Assembly: GCA_046350555.1 (NCBI GenBank)
Contig: JAXMAF010000028.1
Location: 3,176 to 67,175, forward strand
Direction of reading: 5' to 3'
Length of the DNA: 64,000 nucleotides
From: JAXMAF01 sp046350555
GTDB lineage: Bacteria > Planctomycetota > Phycisphaerae > Phycisphaerales > SM1A02
Shown here: positions 52,589 to 62,000 of the stretch, one piece after another
Layout: every line of letters begins with the position of its first letter
Numbering within the stretch: the stretch's first letter is position 1
The notes under the pieces: generated by a model
What the model was told of the DNA's origin: nothing
The model's input: only the letters and a program-made list of their open reading frames with translations
The model's database searches: none
Position numbers and translations under genes: made by a program

Positions 52589-55500
52589 ATGTCCAGCGAC
52601 GAACCAGCCGCACCGCACAAGTACGACGGTGTCATGGTCTCCAGCACGTTCAGGGACCTTCGAGGGCACCGTGAAACGCTGCGCGACGCGCTTCATGCGG
52701 AGGATCTCTTCGCCGTCTGGATGGAGAGCCACGTCCCCGGTCCGGGCGAGACGGTCATCTCGTCGTCGCTGGAGATGGTCCGACGGTCGCGCGCCTTTAT
52801 CGCGCTCATCAGCCATCGGTGCGGCGACATCCCCGAATCCGCGGAGCACAATCCCCTCGGCCACTCGATCACGCGCCTCGAGTTCGAGGAGGCACAACGG
52901 CTCAAGCTGCCAACGCTGGTCTTCGTGATGGGGGAGATGCATCCGGGCACGAAGGCCGATTTCGAGCACGACGCGACGAAGGTCGTCAAGCTCGAGGAAT
53001 TCCGCGAGCGGGCCAGGTCGGCCCTGCTCTGCATCACCTTCGACAGCATCGAGGACTTCGCCCTCAAGTCGGCGCAGGCCGTCGCCAAGCTCCGCCGCTG
53101 CATCGAGGCGCAGGATCGGCAACTCGGCGCCGCGCCGAAGGAGGGCAATCCTCGACATGGCGAGACGAGCCGTTCGACGGCGCATCCGCGGATGCCGAGT
53201 CCACCGCAGTTCCACGCCGAGCCACCCTACATCGGCTCCCACGACTTCGTCGGCCGCAAGGGCGAGCTGGAGACCATCGATGAGTGGGCGGACGCCGCCG
53301 ATCCGCATCCCGTGCTTCTCTTCGAGGCCATCGGCGGCGCCGGCAAGAGCATGCTGACGTGGCACTGGGTCCAGTCCCACACCGATCGCGCGGAATCGAC
53401 GGGCGCGCCGGTGCGCACGGGCGGTGCGCTCGTGGAGGATCTGGTGCGACGGGCCGTCGTGCGCATCAAGGGCGTGGCGGCATGGAAGCGAGCTCGCCAG
53501 CACGCCGATCCGGCCCGACCAGCGGGCACCAGGTCGCGCACCGACTGGGCGGGTCGCTTCTGGTATTCCTTCTACGAGCGCGGCGCGATCATGGAGGACT
53601 TCGTCCGCCGCGCCGTCGCATACATCACCGATCGTCCGGTCGAGGAACTCCTCAAGCGGCGCATGGCCGACCTTGCCGACGAGTTCCTCGGACACGTGAA
53701 GGCCAGGCCGTACCTCTTCATCCTCGACGGATTGGAGCGGGTGCTCGTCGCGTACCACCGCATCGACGCGGCGCAGGTCGCCGACGACGCGGTGGAGAGC
53801 GTCACGGACCAGGTCTCCGACGGCGATCCCTGTTCGGCGATCCGGCCGCAGGACGATGGCTTCCTGCGCGCCCTCGCCGCGCCGGGGCCGTCGAAGTTCC
53901 TCATCAGCACCCGGCTCACCCCGAAGGCGCTGCTGAACCCTTCGCACATGCCGCTGCCGGGAGTCCGGCGCATCGCGCTCGAAGGGCTGAGGCCGTCCGA
54001 CGCGGAGGCGCTTCTCCGCTCACAAGGGATCACCGGCAGCTCCGCGGCCATCCAGGCGTATCTCAAGACCAATTGCGATTGTCATCCGCTGGTCACGGGG
54101 TCGTTGGCGGGCCTCATCAACGACTACCTGCCTGCCCGCGGAAACTTCGATCGATGGGTGGCCGATGTTGGTCCGTCGGGGGGCGCTCGGCTCGATCTCG
54201 CCGCGCTCGACCTGAAGCAGCGCAAGAACCACATCCTCCTGGCGGCGATCGCCGCGGCGCCCGAGCCGGGCCGGCAGCTCCTTTCGACCCTTGCGCTGCT
54301 CGCGGAGGCCGCGGACTACGAGACGCTCGAGGCGCTCAATCCACACCTGCCACCGGAGCCACCCGATGTCGCGGAGGCCACGGTGAATCTGGGCTCCGGG
54401 TTGCTGGGTGCGTTCGTGGACCTCGACGTCGAGTCGATCGACCGCGGCACTGGCTTGCTTGAGTCGATCGACGTCGGCACGGGCCTGCTTGAGTCGACCG
54501 ATCATGGCACTGGGCTCTTCGAGTCGACCGACGCTGGCACTGGCCTGCTCGATCTGACGGCCGACCTCGAGCCACCCACGATCCAGGAACGGCACCGGGC
54601 GTACGAGGAGGCGCTGAACGCGCGCCGCGCCTCCAAGGAATACCGGGAGGCCGCGGCGAAGCTCGCGGGCACCGTGACGGACCTCGAGCGTCGCGGGCTG
54701 CTCCTGTACGACCATGGCCGCCAGCGATACGACCTGCACCCGGTGGTGCGCGGCGTCGCAGCGCGCGGCCTCGAGTCGACGCAACTTGAGTTGTACGGCC
54801 AGCGCGTGGTCGACCACTTCTCGCATCGGCCACATCGGTCGTACGAGGATGCGGAGACGCTCGAGGATGTGGCCGCGGGCATGCAGGTCGTGCGGACGCT
54901 GATGCGGATGGGCAGGAAGCAGGCGGCGGCGGATACCTACATGGAAGGCCTCGGAAAGGCGCTCCGACACAACCTCGAAGCGCATTCGGAGGTCCAGTCG
55001 CTCGTGCGTCCGTTCTTCGAGGATTCGTGGAGCACGCCTCCGGCCGATGTCGACGAGCGCACGGCGTCGTCGCTGATCACCGATGCGGCACGCGCGCTGG
55101 GAGCCCAGGGAAAGGCCGACGAAAGCTGGGCGGCGTACTCCGCGGCGCTGCTCCTTGACGTGCGACGAGAGAATGCCCCGGATGTGCGAGTCGACCTCAC
55201 CGATCTCGCCCTCGCGCTCTTTGCAAGGCACCGGCTCGCGCGCGCCGACCGATGCCTGTCGCTCGCGGCGGACCTTGCATCGATCATGGGCGGCGAGCAC
55301 GCCTTGCATACGGCCAGGTTCGGACAACTCCTCCGGCTCTTCGGGTGGGGCGGTCTGGAGGCGGCGCAGCAGGAATGCAATGTTTCGGAACAGTCGAGGA
55401 CCAACGTCTGGATCCGCCTCCACCGTGGCGATCTCCAGGAGGAGCACTTGGCGGAGGCCGAAGCGCTGGCCGCCCGGACGAGGGACCGTCGCAGCATCCG

Positions 55501-56011
55501 CGAACTCCACCGATGGCGCGGCGAGTGGCTCGCCGGGCAAGGTCGCTGGGAATCGGCGACGAGTTGCCTGGCCGAGGCCGTTCGCATGGCCCGCGAGAGA
55601 GGTCTTGCCGATCGATACTCCGAGTCTCTGCTGGCACTCGCCCGGTTCAGGACCGGCGCCATCGACGCCGAGGAAGCTCGGCACGAGGCCGCGCGGCTCG
55701 AGTCGGGTGGCTCCCACCGCTGGCTTGTCGAGCTTTGGCTTGCCCTCGGCGAGCGCGAGCTCGCGGAACATCAAGCCCTCCAATATCACCGTTGGGCGTG
55801 GGGCGACGGAGAGCCGTATGTGAGCCGAATCCACCTGAAGCGCGCCGTGGAGCTGCTCACGCAACTGGGCGTCGCCGTTCCCGAGCTGCCGTCGTACGAC
55901 CCGACCAAGGACTCGCCGTTCGAATGGGAGGCCGAGTTGAGAGCCTTCATCGAGCGATTGGCACGCGTGCAAGTCGACTCTCGCGCCTCACCCAACCCAA
56001 GTCCGTCGTGA
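52589..56011 (+). CDS. DUF4062-STAND P-loop NTPase with helical-repeat C-terminus
   Basis: A 1140-residue protein from MSSDEPAAPHKYDG (GGAG upstream). Residues 12-150 are a DUF4062 domain (VMVSSTFRDLRGHRETLRDA, RAFIALISHRCGD, ITRLEFEEAQRLKLPTLVFV), a TIR-related fold used in signalling. A STAND/NACHT-like NTPase follows: FVGRKGELETIDE, Walker A AIGGAGKSML near residue 250, Walker B YLFILDGLERVLV near 375, sensor FLISTRL, and a winged-helix-like part. A 30-bp repeat encodes GTGLLESTD units near residue 620. The last 400 residues are helical, TPR-like (WAAYSAALLLDVRREN, LARADRCLSLAADL). Such proteins sense ligands through the repeats and trigger N-terminal effectors in defence or signalling. 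The last 15 residues derive from an interspersed repeat. Confidence 0.82.
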   Translation: MSSDEPAAPHKYDGVMVSSTFRDLRGHRETLRDALHAEDLFAVWMESHVPGPGETVISSSLEMVRRSRAFIALISHRCGDIPESAEHNPLGHSITRLEFEEAQRLKLPTLVFVMGEMHPGTKADFEHDATKVVKLEEFRERARSALLCITFDSIEDFALKSAQAVAKLRRCIEAQDRQLGAAPKEGNPRHGETSRSTAHPRMPSPPQFHAEPPYIGSHDFVGRKGELETIDEWADAADPHPVLLFEAIGGAGKSMLTWHWVQSHTDRAESTGAPVRTGGALVEDLVRRAVVRIKGVAAWKRARQHADPARPAGTRSRTDWAGRFWYSFYERGAIMEDFVRRAVAYITDRPVEELLKRRMADLADEFLGHVKARPYLFILDGLERVLVAYHRIDAAQVADDAVESVTDQVSDGDPCSAIRPQDDGFLRALAAPGPSKFLISTRLTPKALLNPSHMPLPGVRRIALEGLRPSDAEALLRSQGITGSSAAIQAYLKTNCDCHPLVTGSLAGLINDYLPARGNFDRWVADVGPSGGARLDLAALDLKQRKNHILLAAIAAAPEPGRQLLSTLALLAEAADYETLEALNPHLPPEPPDVAEATVNLGSGLLGAFVDLDVESIDRGTGLLESIDVGTGLLESTDHGTGLFESTDAGTGLLDLTADLEPPTIQERHRAYEEALNARRASKEYREAAAKLAGTVTDLERRGLLLYDHGRQRYDLHPVVRGVAARGLESTQLELYGQRVVDHFSHRPHRSYEDAETLEDVAAGMQVVRTLMRMGRKQAAADTYMEGLGKALRHNLEAHSEVQSLVRPFFEDSWSTPPADVDERTASSLITDAARALGAQGKADESWAAYSAALLLDVRRENAPDVRVDLTDLALALFARHRLARADRCLSLAADLASIMGGEHALHTARFGQLLRLFGWGGLEAAQQECNVSEQSRTNVWIRLHRGDLQEEHLAEAEALAARTRDRRSIRELHRWRGEWLAGQGRWESATSCLAEAVRMARERGLADRYSESLLALARFRTGAIDAEEARHEAARLESGGSHRWLVELWLALGERELAEHQALQYHRWAWGDGEPYVSRIHLKRAVELLTQLGVAVPELPSYDPTKDSPFEWEAELRAFIERLARVQVDSRASPNPSPS
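54431..54550 (+). repeat. Four 30-bp in-frame repeats in the STAND gene
   Basis: Units at 54431, 54461, 54491 and 54521 share GAGTCGA(T/C)CGA...GGCAC.GG.CT.CTT and encode ESIDRGTGLL, ESIDVGTGLL, ESTDHGTGLF and ESTDAGTGLL. They lie between the NTPase and the helical-repeat region. The unit length keeps the frame. Confidence 0.95.
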
Positions 56012-56066
56012 GCCGCCGCTGTGGGCAGGAGGTCGAACGCATGGAGGTCGACTGGAATCCGTATAA
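55961..56066 (+). repeat. MITE-like interspersed repeat, copy 13
   Basis: From GCACGCGTGCAAGTCGACTC to GACTGGAATCCGTATAAT. It supplies the last 15 codons of the STAND gene (VDSRASPNPSPS) and the region from which the next gene may start. In this copy AGGAGG lies eight bases before the ATG of the core. Confidence 0.88.
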
Positions 56067-57055
56067 TTACATTAGCCTCCGATTGCTGCCGCTTGGGCAT
56101 TCAGCCAGTCAAGCTGAATGCCATTGAGCTGTCTACGGTTCTGCGTCCTTCCGGAAGTCTTCAACAGGACATCACTTTGCGCAACGATGAACTACACGCC
56201 CGCTTCCCGGGCCTGATGGAGCAACTCCTCAAGCACGCCGTGGCGATCGAATGGCTGGACTCGAATCCAGACGGATCCGATCAGCAACTCTTCACGTGCA
56301 GCGCGTTCGTGGTGTCTGTCCGTGGAATGTGGTTCTTGGTCACAGCCGGTCACGTGCTCGATGGTCGGGCCAGTCGTATCGCCGCCGGTCGTCGGATCGC
56401 TAGCACACTGCTGTTCGATGCGTGCGCCGGCAACAGCTTCCCAGGCATTCTGATCGACCTTGAAGGATGCCCGGCTCTTCGGCACGACAACAACCACGGG
56501 TGGGATTACGGCATCGTGCTACTGCGCCCGTACTACGCGCAGCTTCTTGCCGCCGGCGGCATCAAGCCCGTGAGCGAACGGGCTTGGAGCAACCAGCCGT
56601 CCGACGTGTTTGCTCGCGTCATGCTGGGTGTTCCCGGCGAGCTTCGACGTCCCGTGATCGTGAAGCAAGGGAGCCAGACGAAGGCGCAGTCAAGTTCCGC
56701 TTGGGTGCTATTCGGCTTGCAGCCGGCAAGGCACATCCCTGAGTGCTTCGGCGAGGACCGCGACATCAGAATCTATGGCGTGGTCGCTCCCGGCGAGGTT
56801 GTGGAAGATGGCGTCGGCACCCCGATCACCGACATCCGAGGCACAAGCGGAGGGCCGATCTTCGATCTCCACCGCGACGCGGAGGGGAGAGCCGTCTACT
56901 CGCTGGTCGGTGTGCAATCGAGCTGGCACAAGCCAACCGGAACGATCTCGGGAACTCCACTTTGGCCCGTGCTCACGTCGTTCGCCGAGGGCCTCGACGC
57001 AGGGTTGCGGGACAGACATCAGATGGGCGAGGCACCCCAGGCGGCGAATCCGTAA
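56021..57055 (+). CDS. Trypsin-like serine protease, lower GC than neighbours
   Basis: The frame encodes a serine protease of the trypsin/S1 fold with an intact triad: His in FLVTAGHVLDG (near residue 112), Asp in WDYGIVLLR (near 165) and Ser in RGTSGGPIFDL (near 270). No signal peptide is seen, so it probably acts in the cytoplasm. The start is uncertain: a GTG at 56021 lies inside the interspersed repeat, and TTG at 56093 is an alternative. The coding sequence is visibly less GC-rich (about 57-60 per cent by eye) than the rest, suggesting transfer. It follows the STAND gene on the same strand, a pairing known in STAND-protease conflict systems. Confidence 0.78.
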   Translation: MGRRSNAWRSTGIRIITLASDCCRLGIQPVKLNAIELSTVLRPSGSLQQDITLRNDELHARFPGLMEQLLKHAVAIEWLDSNPDGSDQQLFTCSAFVVSVRGMWFLVTAGHVLDGRASRIAAGRRIASTLLFDACAGNSFPGILIDLEGCPALRHDNNHGWDYGIVLLRPYYAQLLAAGGIKPVSERAWSNQPSDVFARVMLGVPGELRRPVIVKQGSQTKAQSSSAWVLFGLQPARHIPECFGEDRDIRIYGVVAPGEVVEDGVGTPITDIRGTSGGPIFDLHRDAEGRAVYSLVGVQSSWHKPTGTISGTPLWPVLTSFAEGLDAGLRDRHQMGEAPQAANP

Positions 57056-57140
57056 CACCAACCACGCGGAACGTGGGCACGCACATCCATCGCACGCTTC
57101 GACGTCGGCCGCTCGAGGGTACTTCGCGTGTCTCTGCCGC

Positions 57141-57172
57141 TCGATGCCACGCTCGCAGGTCGACTGGAATCC
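57141..57172 (+). repeat. Right-end fragment of the interspersed repeat
   Basis: GCAGGTCGACTGGAATCCATC matches the right terminal part of the family. It lies after the protease stop and so brackets the STAND-protease pair on the right. Confidence 0.6.
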
Positions 57173-57218
57173 ATCTCACTCGACCGGCGACATGCGCGAT
57201 CCCGTCACAAGACGCACA

Positions 57219-58220
57219 CTATGAGCACGGTCCCCACGCGCCCAGCATGAGTCCCAGGTCGGCGCCGTCGACGATGCAGTCGCAATTCAGATCCGCGCTG
57301 GCGGGTTCGCCGCAGTCAGCCATCGAATCCCAGGCGCCCAGCAGCAGACCCAGGTCGGCGCCGTTCACGACGCCGTCGCGGTTGAGGTCGCTGCGGCAGT
57401 CGAGCGGTGGAAGATCGAGCGCTGCGAAGTGCGCGAGAACCTCCGACTCGGTGAGGACGTGGTCGTAAAGCACCACCTCGTCGATGGCGCCGGCGAAATA
57501 GCGCGTGCCGTCGGTCGCCTTCTGGACCCGGAAGGTCGTCGATGTCACGTTGATGACCGGCGCGCCGGGAAGCGTGTTGTCGGGTTCCATCGGCACCGCC
57601 ACGCCGTTGATGTAGAGCGTTGTGCCCGCGTACTGGCCCGCGGTTCCGCCGGCTGAATCGCGCACCCAGACGATGTGCAGGAAGCAGTTCTGCGGCATCG
57701 TGCCGACGGTCCGAAGGCCGCCGTTGTAGAAGCCCGCGTAGTAGCGGTTCTCGGTGAAGCGGAAGAGGCTGAAGTAGACCGACTCGCCCGTGAAGGGCGC
57801 GCCCCAGTGAAGCATCGGGGGGTAGCCGAAGTTGCTCATGTTGGCGTCGCCCGCGTTGACGCGCACGATCGCCTCGGCGGTGAAGGTCGGATTGCCGGTC
57901 ATCGAGATCGGCGCGGCGGCGAGCGACTCGACGTACTGCTGGAGCGTGTTGTTGAACGACGCGATGCCGTCGCCGACGATGCCGCCGGGGCCGAGGGATA
58001 CGCCGTTGAACGTCGTGCCGTTGAACGCCGCGCCGAGCGACCCATGGTTGACGATCGTCGTCGATCCAGCCGGTTCGTCGAAGCGGTACCAGAGCATCGG
58101 ATTGCTTGCCGCAACGGCGGCATGGAACGGATAGACGGGAACGCCAGCAGAGGCCGACGCAGCGATGGCGAACGCGAGCAGGGACGTGGTGGCGCGTGCT
58201 GTGGGGATCATGAGGATCAT
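57219..58220 (-). CDS. Secreted LamG-domain protein with dockerin-like C-terminus
   Basis: A 333-residue protein from MILMIPTARATTSLLAFAIA at 58220, with CAGGAGT eight bases upstream. A LamG/concanavalin domain follows the leader (LWYRFDEPAGSTTIVNHGSL, FTAEAIVRVNAGDAN, GTTLYINGVAVPMEPD, RYFAGAIDEVVLYDHVLTES), typical of sugar- or protein-binding surface modules. The end is a GC-type dockerin: DLNRDGVVNGADLGLLLGAW and DLNCDCIVDGADLGLMLGAW. The second loop has Cys residues where Asp/Gly are usual. It is convergent with the protease gene. Confidence 0.83.
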   Translation of the reverse strand: MILMIPTARATTSLLAFAIAASASAGVPVYPFHAAVAASNPMLWYRFDEPAGSTTIVNHGSLGAAFNGTTFNGVSLGPGGIVGDGIASFNNTLQQYVESLAAAPISMTGNPTFTAEAIVRVNAGDANMSNFGYPPMLHWGAPFTGESVYFSLFRFTENRYYAGFYNGGLRTVGTMPQNCFLHIVWVRDSAGGTAGQYAGTTLYINGVAVPMEPDNTLPGAPVINVTSTTFRVQKATDGTRYFAGAIDEVVLYDHVLTESEVLAHFAALDLPPLDCRSDLNRDGVVNGADLGLLLGAWDSMADCGEPASADLNCDCIVDGADLGLMLGAWGPCS

Positions 58221-58275
58221 GGGTGACTCCTGAGCGACGGAGCGATCGTATCGGCGACGGTCCCTCCGGGCGACG

Positions 58276-58779
58276 GTGTCATACGAACCCTCACTGACGC
58301 TCGTGCGCGCTCGGCGCATGTTCGGTTGCGACTTGCGCCTCGATCGTCGATGGTGCGTCCACCGACGCAAGGAGGCGCTTCGTGGAGATCGAGCAACGAC
58401 GCGACAGAGATGTGAACGAACTTCGCCGCATGGCGCGTCGCGAGCGCAGCGCCGAGCAGCGCGACTGGCTGCTGGCGACGGCCCACGCGGTGCTGATCAT
58501 GGACCAGGCCGGCTGGCACCGCAGCCGTGCGCTGAACGTGCCAGACAACATCGCCGTGCCCGGCAACATCACCGTGCTCCTGCCGCCGCCGTACTCGCCG
58601 GAACTCAACCCGGTCGAGCGGCTCTGGGCGTACCTACGGAGCCACTTCCGCACCAACGCGTCTGCGAGAACGACCAGGCGCCGCTCGACGCGGGCGCCGA
58701 GGCGTGGCGCACGCGCACGCCGGAGGTGCCTCGCTCGGTGTGCGCGTGCGGGTGCATCAGGCACGAGCATGGACGGTGA
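58276..58779 (+). pseudogene. IS630-family transposase remnant
   Basis: One plus frame reads AEQRDWLLATAHAVLIMDQAGWHRS, LPPPYSPELNPVERLWAYLR and SHFRTN, the DDE C-terminal domain of IS630 transposases with the second Asp and the Glu. Downstream the sense continues in another frame (LDAGAEAWRT). The N-terminal DNA-binding half is missing and no inverted repeats were found. It is a decayed insertion sequence. Confidence 0.75.
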
Positions 58780-59017
58780 TTCGCAGAGAATCGTTCACGC
58801 CGCAAAACAGGGAAATTTCCCTATAGACGGTCCGGAGACGCACCGTCACGATCGGGGTGAGCTCGGCGTGCGAGCTCGAGTGTCCGATCACCCTCGCATC
58901 AGCATGGCCACAAGCGCGTTCACAGCAGCATCTGGCCAGCGCGGCTGAATGAGGGCTCCGTCGATTGATCGGGCGCCCTGCGGGACCGCCACCACCACGC
59001 CCAATGGGGACATTCCA

Positions 59018-62000
59018 ATGAGACTGACGACGAACGGTGTGAACGTACATGCATCCCGCAACAGGGCGCAGCGAAGGGGCGGCCACGCCTGCGCGGTCTC
59101 GGCCGGGGCGCTGATGGCATCGGCATGGCTGCTGGCTGCCCCGGCGGCTCGCGGCGACGAGCGCCCACCCGAGGGCATCTCGGCTTCTGACTGGTCGAGC
59201 CTCCGCGCCGCATACGAAGCCAACCGCCACGCCGCATTGGCCGTCGACGGCGGATACCGGGCGCGAAACCCTGGCCAGCAGTGGACCACCCGCTTCGACG
59301 GGCGCGGATTCGTGACCACGCCGGACCACGCCCAGTGGACGTGGGGACTCGACCTGGTGCAATGGGGCCTTGAGGGCAGCGAAGGCGAAGTAGGCGGCGT
59401 CGCGCCGATGTGGGCGGACGGCCAGCGTGTCACGTACGAGTGGGACGCGTCGCTCTCGGAGTGGTATCTCAACGACGGTCGCGGACTGGAGCATGGATAC
59501 ACCGTGCTGGCGCGCCCCGAGGGGGCGGGCACGCTCGTCTTCACGCTCGCGGTGCGCGGCGACCTGTGCCCCGAGGCGCAGGGCGACGCGCGCGGTGTGC
59601 GCTTCATCGCCTCCGATGGCGCCACGGCGCTCACGTATGCGGGCCTCGTCGCCTTCGATGCCGACGGGCGAACGCTGCCAGCGTCGATCGAGGCGACTTG
59701 CGACACGATTCGGATTCACGTCGATGACCGCACGGCGCGATATCCGCTGACGATCGACCCCATCGCCCAGGCGGCGTATCTGAAGGCGTCGAACACCGAT
59801 GCCGGCGACCGCTTCGGGAACTCTGTCGCCGTCTCCGGCAACACGGTCGTGGTCGGAGCGCCGCGGGAGGACAGCGCCGCGACCGGCGTGAACGGCAACC
59901 AGGCCGACAACAGCGCGACCGACTCCGGCGCAGCCTATGTCTTCGTGAACAACGGCGGGGTCTGGACACAGCAGGCATATCTCAAGGCGTCCAACACCGG
60001 TGCTGGTGACGCCTTCGGAAACTACGTCGCCATCTCCGGCGACACGATCGTGGTCGGTGCGCCGCAGGAGCGCAGCAACGCAACTGGCGTCAACGGCAAC
60101 CAGGCCGACAACAGCGCCCCGGACGCCGGCGCGGCGTACGTCTTCGTGCGCAACGGCGGGACATGGACCCAGCAGGCCTACCTCAAGGCGTCCAACACCG
60201 ATGCGGGCGACCTCTTCGGGGTCGCGGTTGCCGTGTCTGGCAACACGATCGTGGTCGGGGCAGCTCTCGAGCAGAGCAGCGCGACTGGCGTGAACGGCAA
60301 CCAGGCCGACAACAGCGCGGATGACTCCGGTGCAGCCTACGTCTTCGTGCGCAGCGGCGCGGCATGGACCCAGCAGGCCTATCTCAAGGCGTCGAACACT
60401 GGAGCAGTCGACCGCTTCGGGTTCTCGGTTGGCGTCTCCGACGACACGATTGTGGTTGGGGCATACCAAGAGGACAGCAACGCGACCGGCGTGAACGGCA
60501 ACCAGGCCGATAACAGCGCGCATGACGCCGGCGCCGCATACGTCTTCGTTCGCAACGGAGTGGCATGGACCCAGCAGGCGTATCTCAAGGCGTCGAACAC
60601 CGATGCCAACGATCTTTTCGGGTTCTCGGTCGCCGTGTCCGGCGACACGGTCGTGGCGGGGGCGTATGAAGAGGACAGCAACGCAACCGGCGTGAATGGG
60701 AACCAGGCCAACAACGGCGCTGCGGAGGCCGGCGCTGCGTACGTCTTCGTCCGCAGCGGCGCGGTGTGGACCCAGCAAGCCTACCTCAAGGCGTCAAATA
60801 CCGATGGAGGCGACCTCTTCGGATTCTCGGTCGCCACCTTTGGTGAGACGGTCCTGGTGGGGGCGTGGGGTGAGCGCAGCAGCGCAACCGGTGTGGACGG
60901 CGACCAGAACGACGACAGCCTCGGTTCCGCAGGTGCGGCCTACGCCTTCGTGCGCGACGGCGCGGGATGGGAGCAGCAGGCCTACCTCAAGGCGTCGAAC
61001 ACCGGAGCGAACGACCTATTCGGGTATTCGGTCTCCGTGTCCGGCGACACCGCCGTGGTCAGCGCGATCCAGGAGGCCAGCAACGCGACGGGCGTGAACG
61101 GCGATGCCGCAGACAACAGTGCGCCTGACGCCGGCGCTGCGTATGTGTTCCTGCTGTCAGAACCACAGACGCTCGAGGTGCCGTCGCAGTACGCGACGAT
61201 CCAGTCGGCGATCGATGCCGCGGCGTCGGGCGACACGATCGAGGTCGGGGCGGGGACGTACAACCAGACGCTCGCACTCACCGGCAAGGCGGTGACCATC
61301 CGAGGCGTGAATGGCGCGGAGGCAACCATCATCAACGGGGCCGGCCTTCCGGCGGGCATCATGACGATCTCCGGCGCCGCCGCGTCCGGATCGCTGCTGG
61401 AGGGGCTGACGTTTCGCGCTGGGAGCGCCTCCGGCGCCAGCGGTCCGACCAGCGAGGGCGGCGCCCTGACCATCGGGCAGGCGAGCGTCACCATCCGTGA
61501 TTGCCGGTTCGACGACAACCATGCGAATACCGTCGGTGGCGCGATCAAGTTGAATGGAGGGACCGCGCTCGACATCTCCGGTTGCCTCTTCACGGAGAAC
61601 CACGGAGTCCAGAGAGGAGGGGGAATCGGCGTGGCTGATCTCGGTGGCGTGTCGATGACGATGAGCGGTTGTGCATTCACCGGCAATACGACCAACACGA
61701 GCGGCGGTGCGATCGGCTGGGTCCAGGCCACGGGAGGCCAGGAGCCGTGCACGATCACGGACTGCTTATTCGACAGCAACGTGTGTCTCGTCCTCACAGA
61801 AGCGAATGGCGGAGGGGCGATCGAATTCTTCGGGAGCTCGTACTGGAGTCCCACGCTGACTCGGTGCGACTTCTTGGAGTGCTCGAGCTATGTTGGAGGA
61901 GCCGTCGCGCTGCGCGACGTGAACGCGAGCTTCCTCCAGTGCCGGTTCATCGATAACGCAGCGAGCGGCGGTGGCGCTGTCGTCTACTACGGAGTAGGCG

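Noticed and set aside
59776..61150. Regular repeats considered as a CRISPR array
   Set aside because: Units are ~204 bp, coding and contiguous without unique spacers; none of the short arrays has spacer-repeat structure either.
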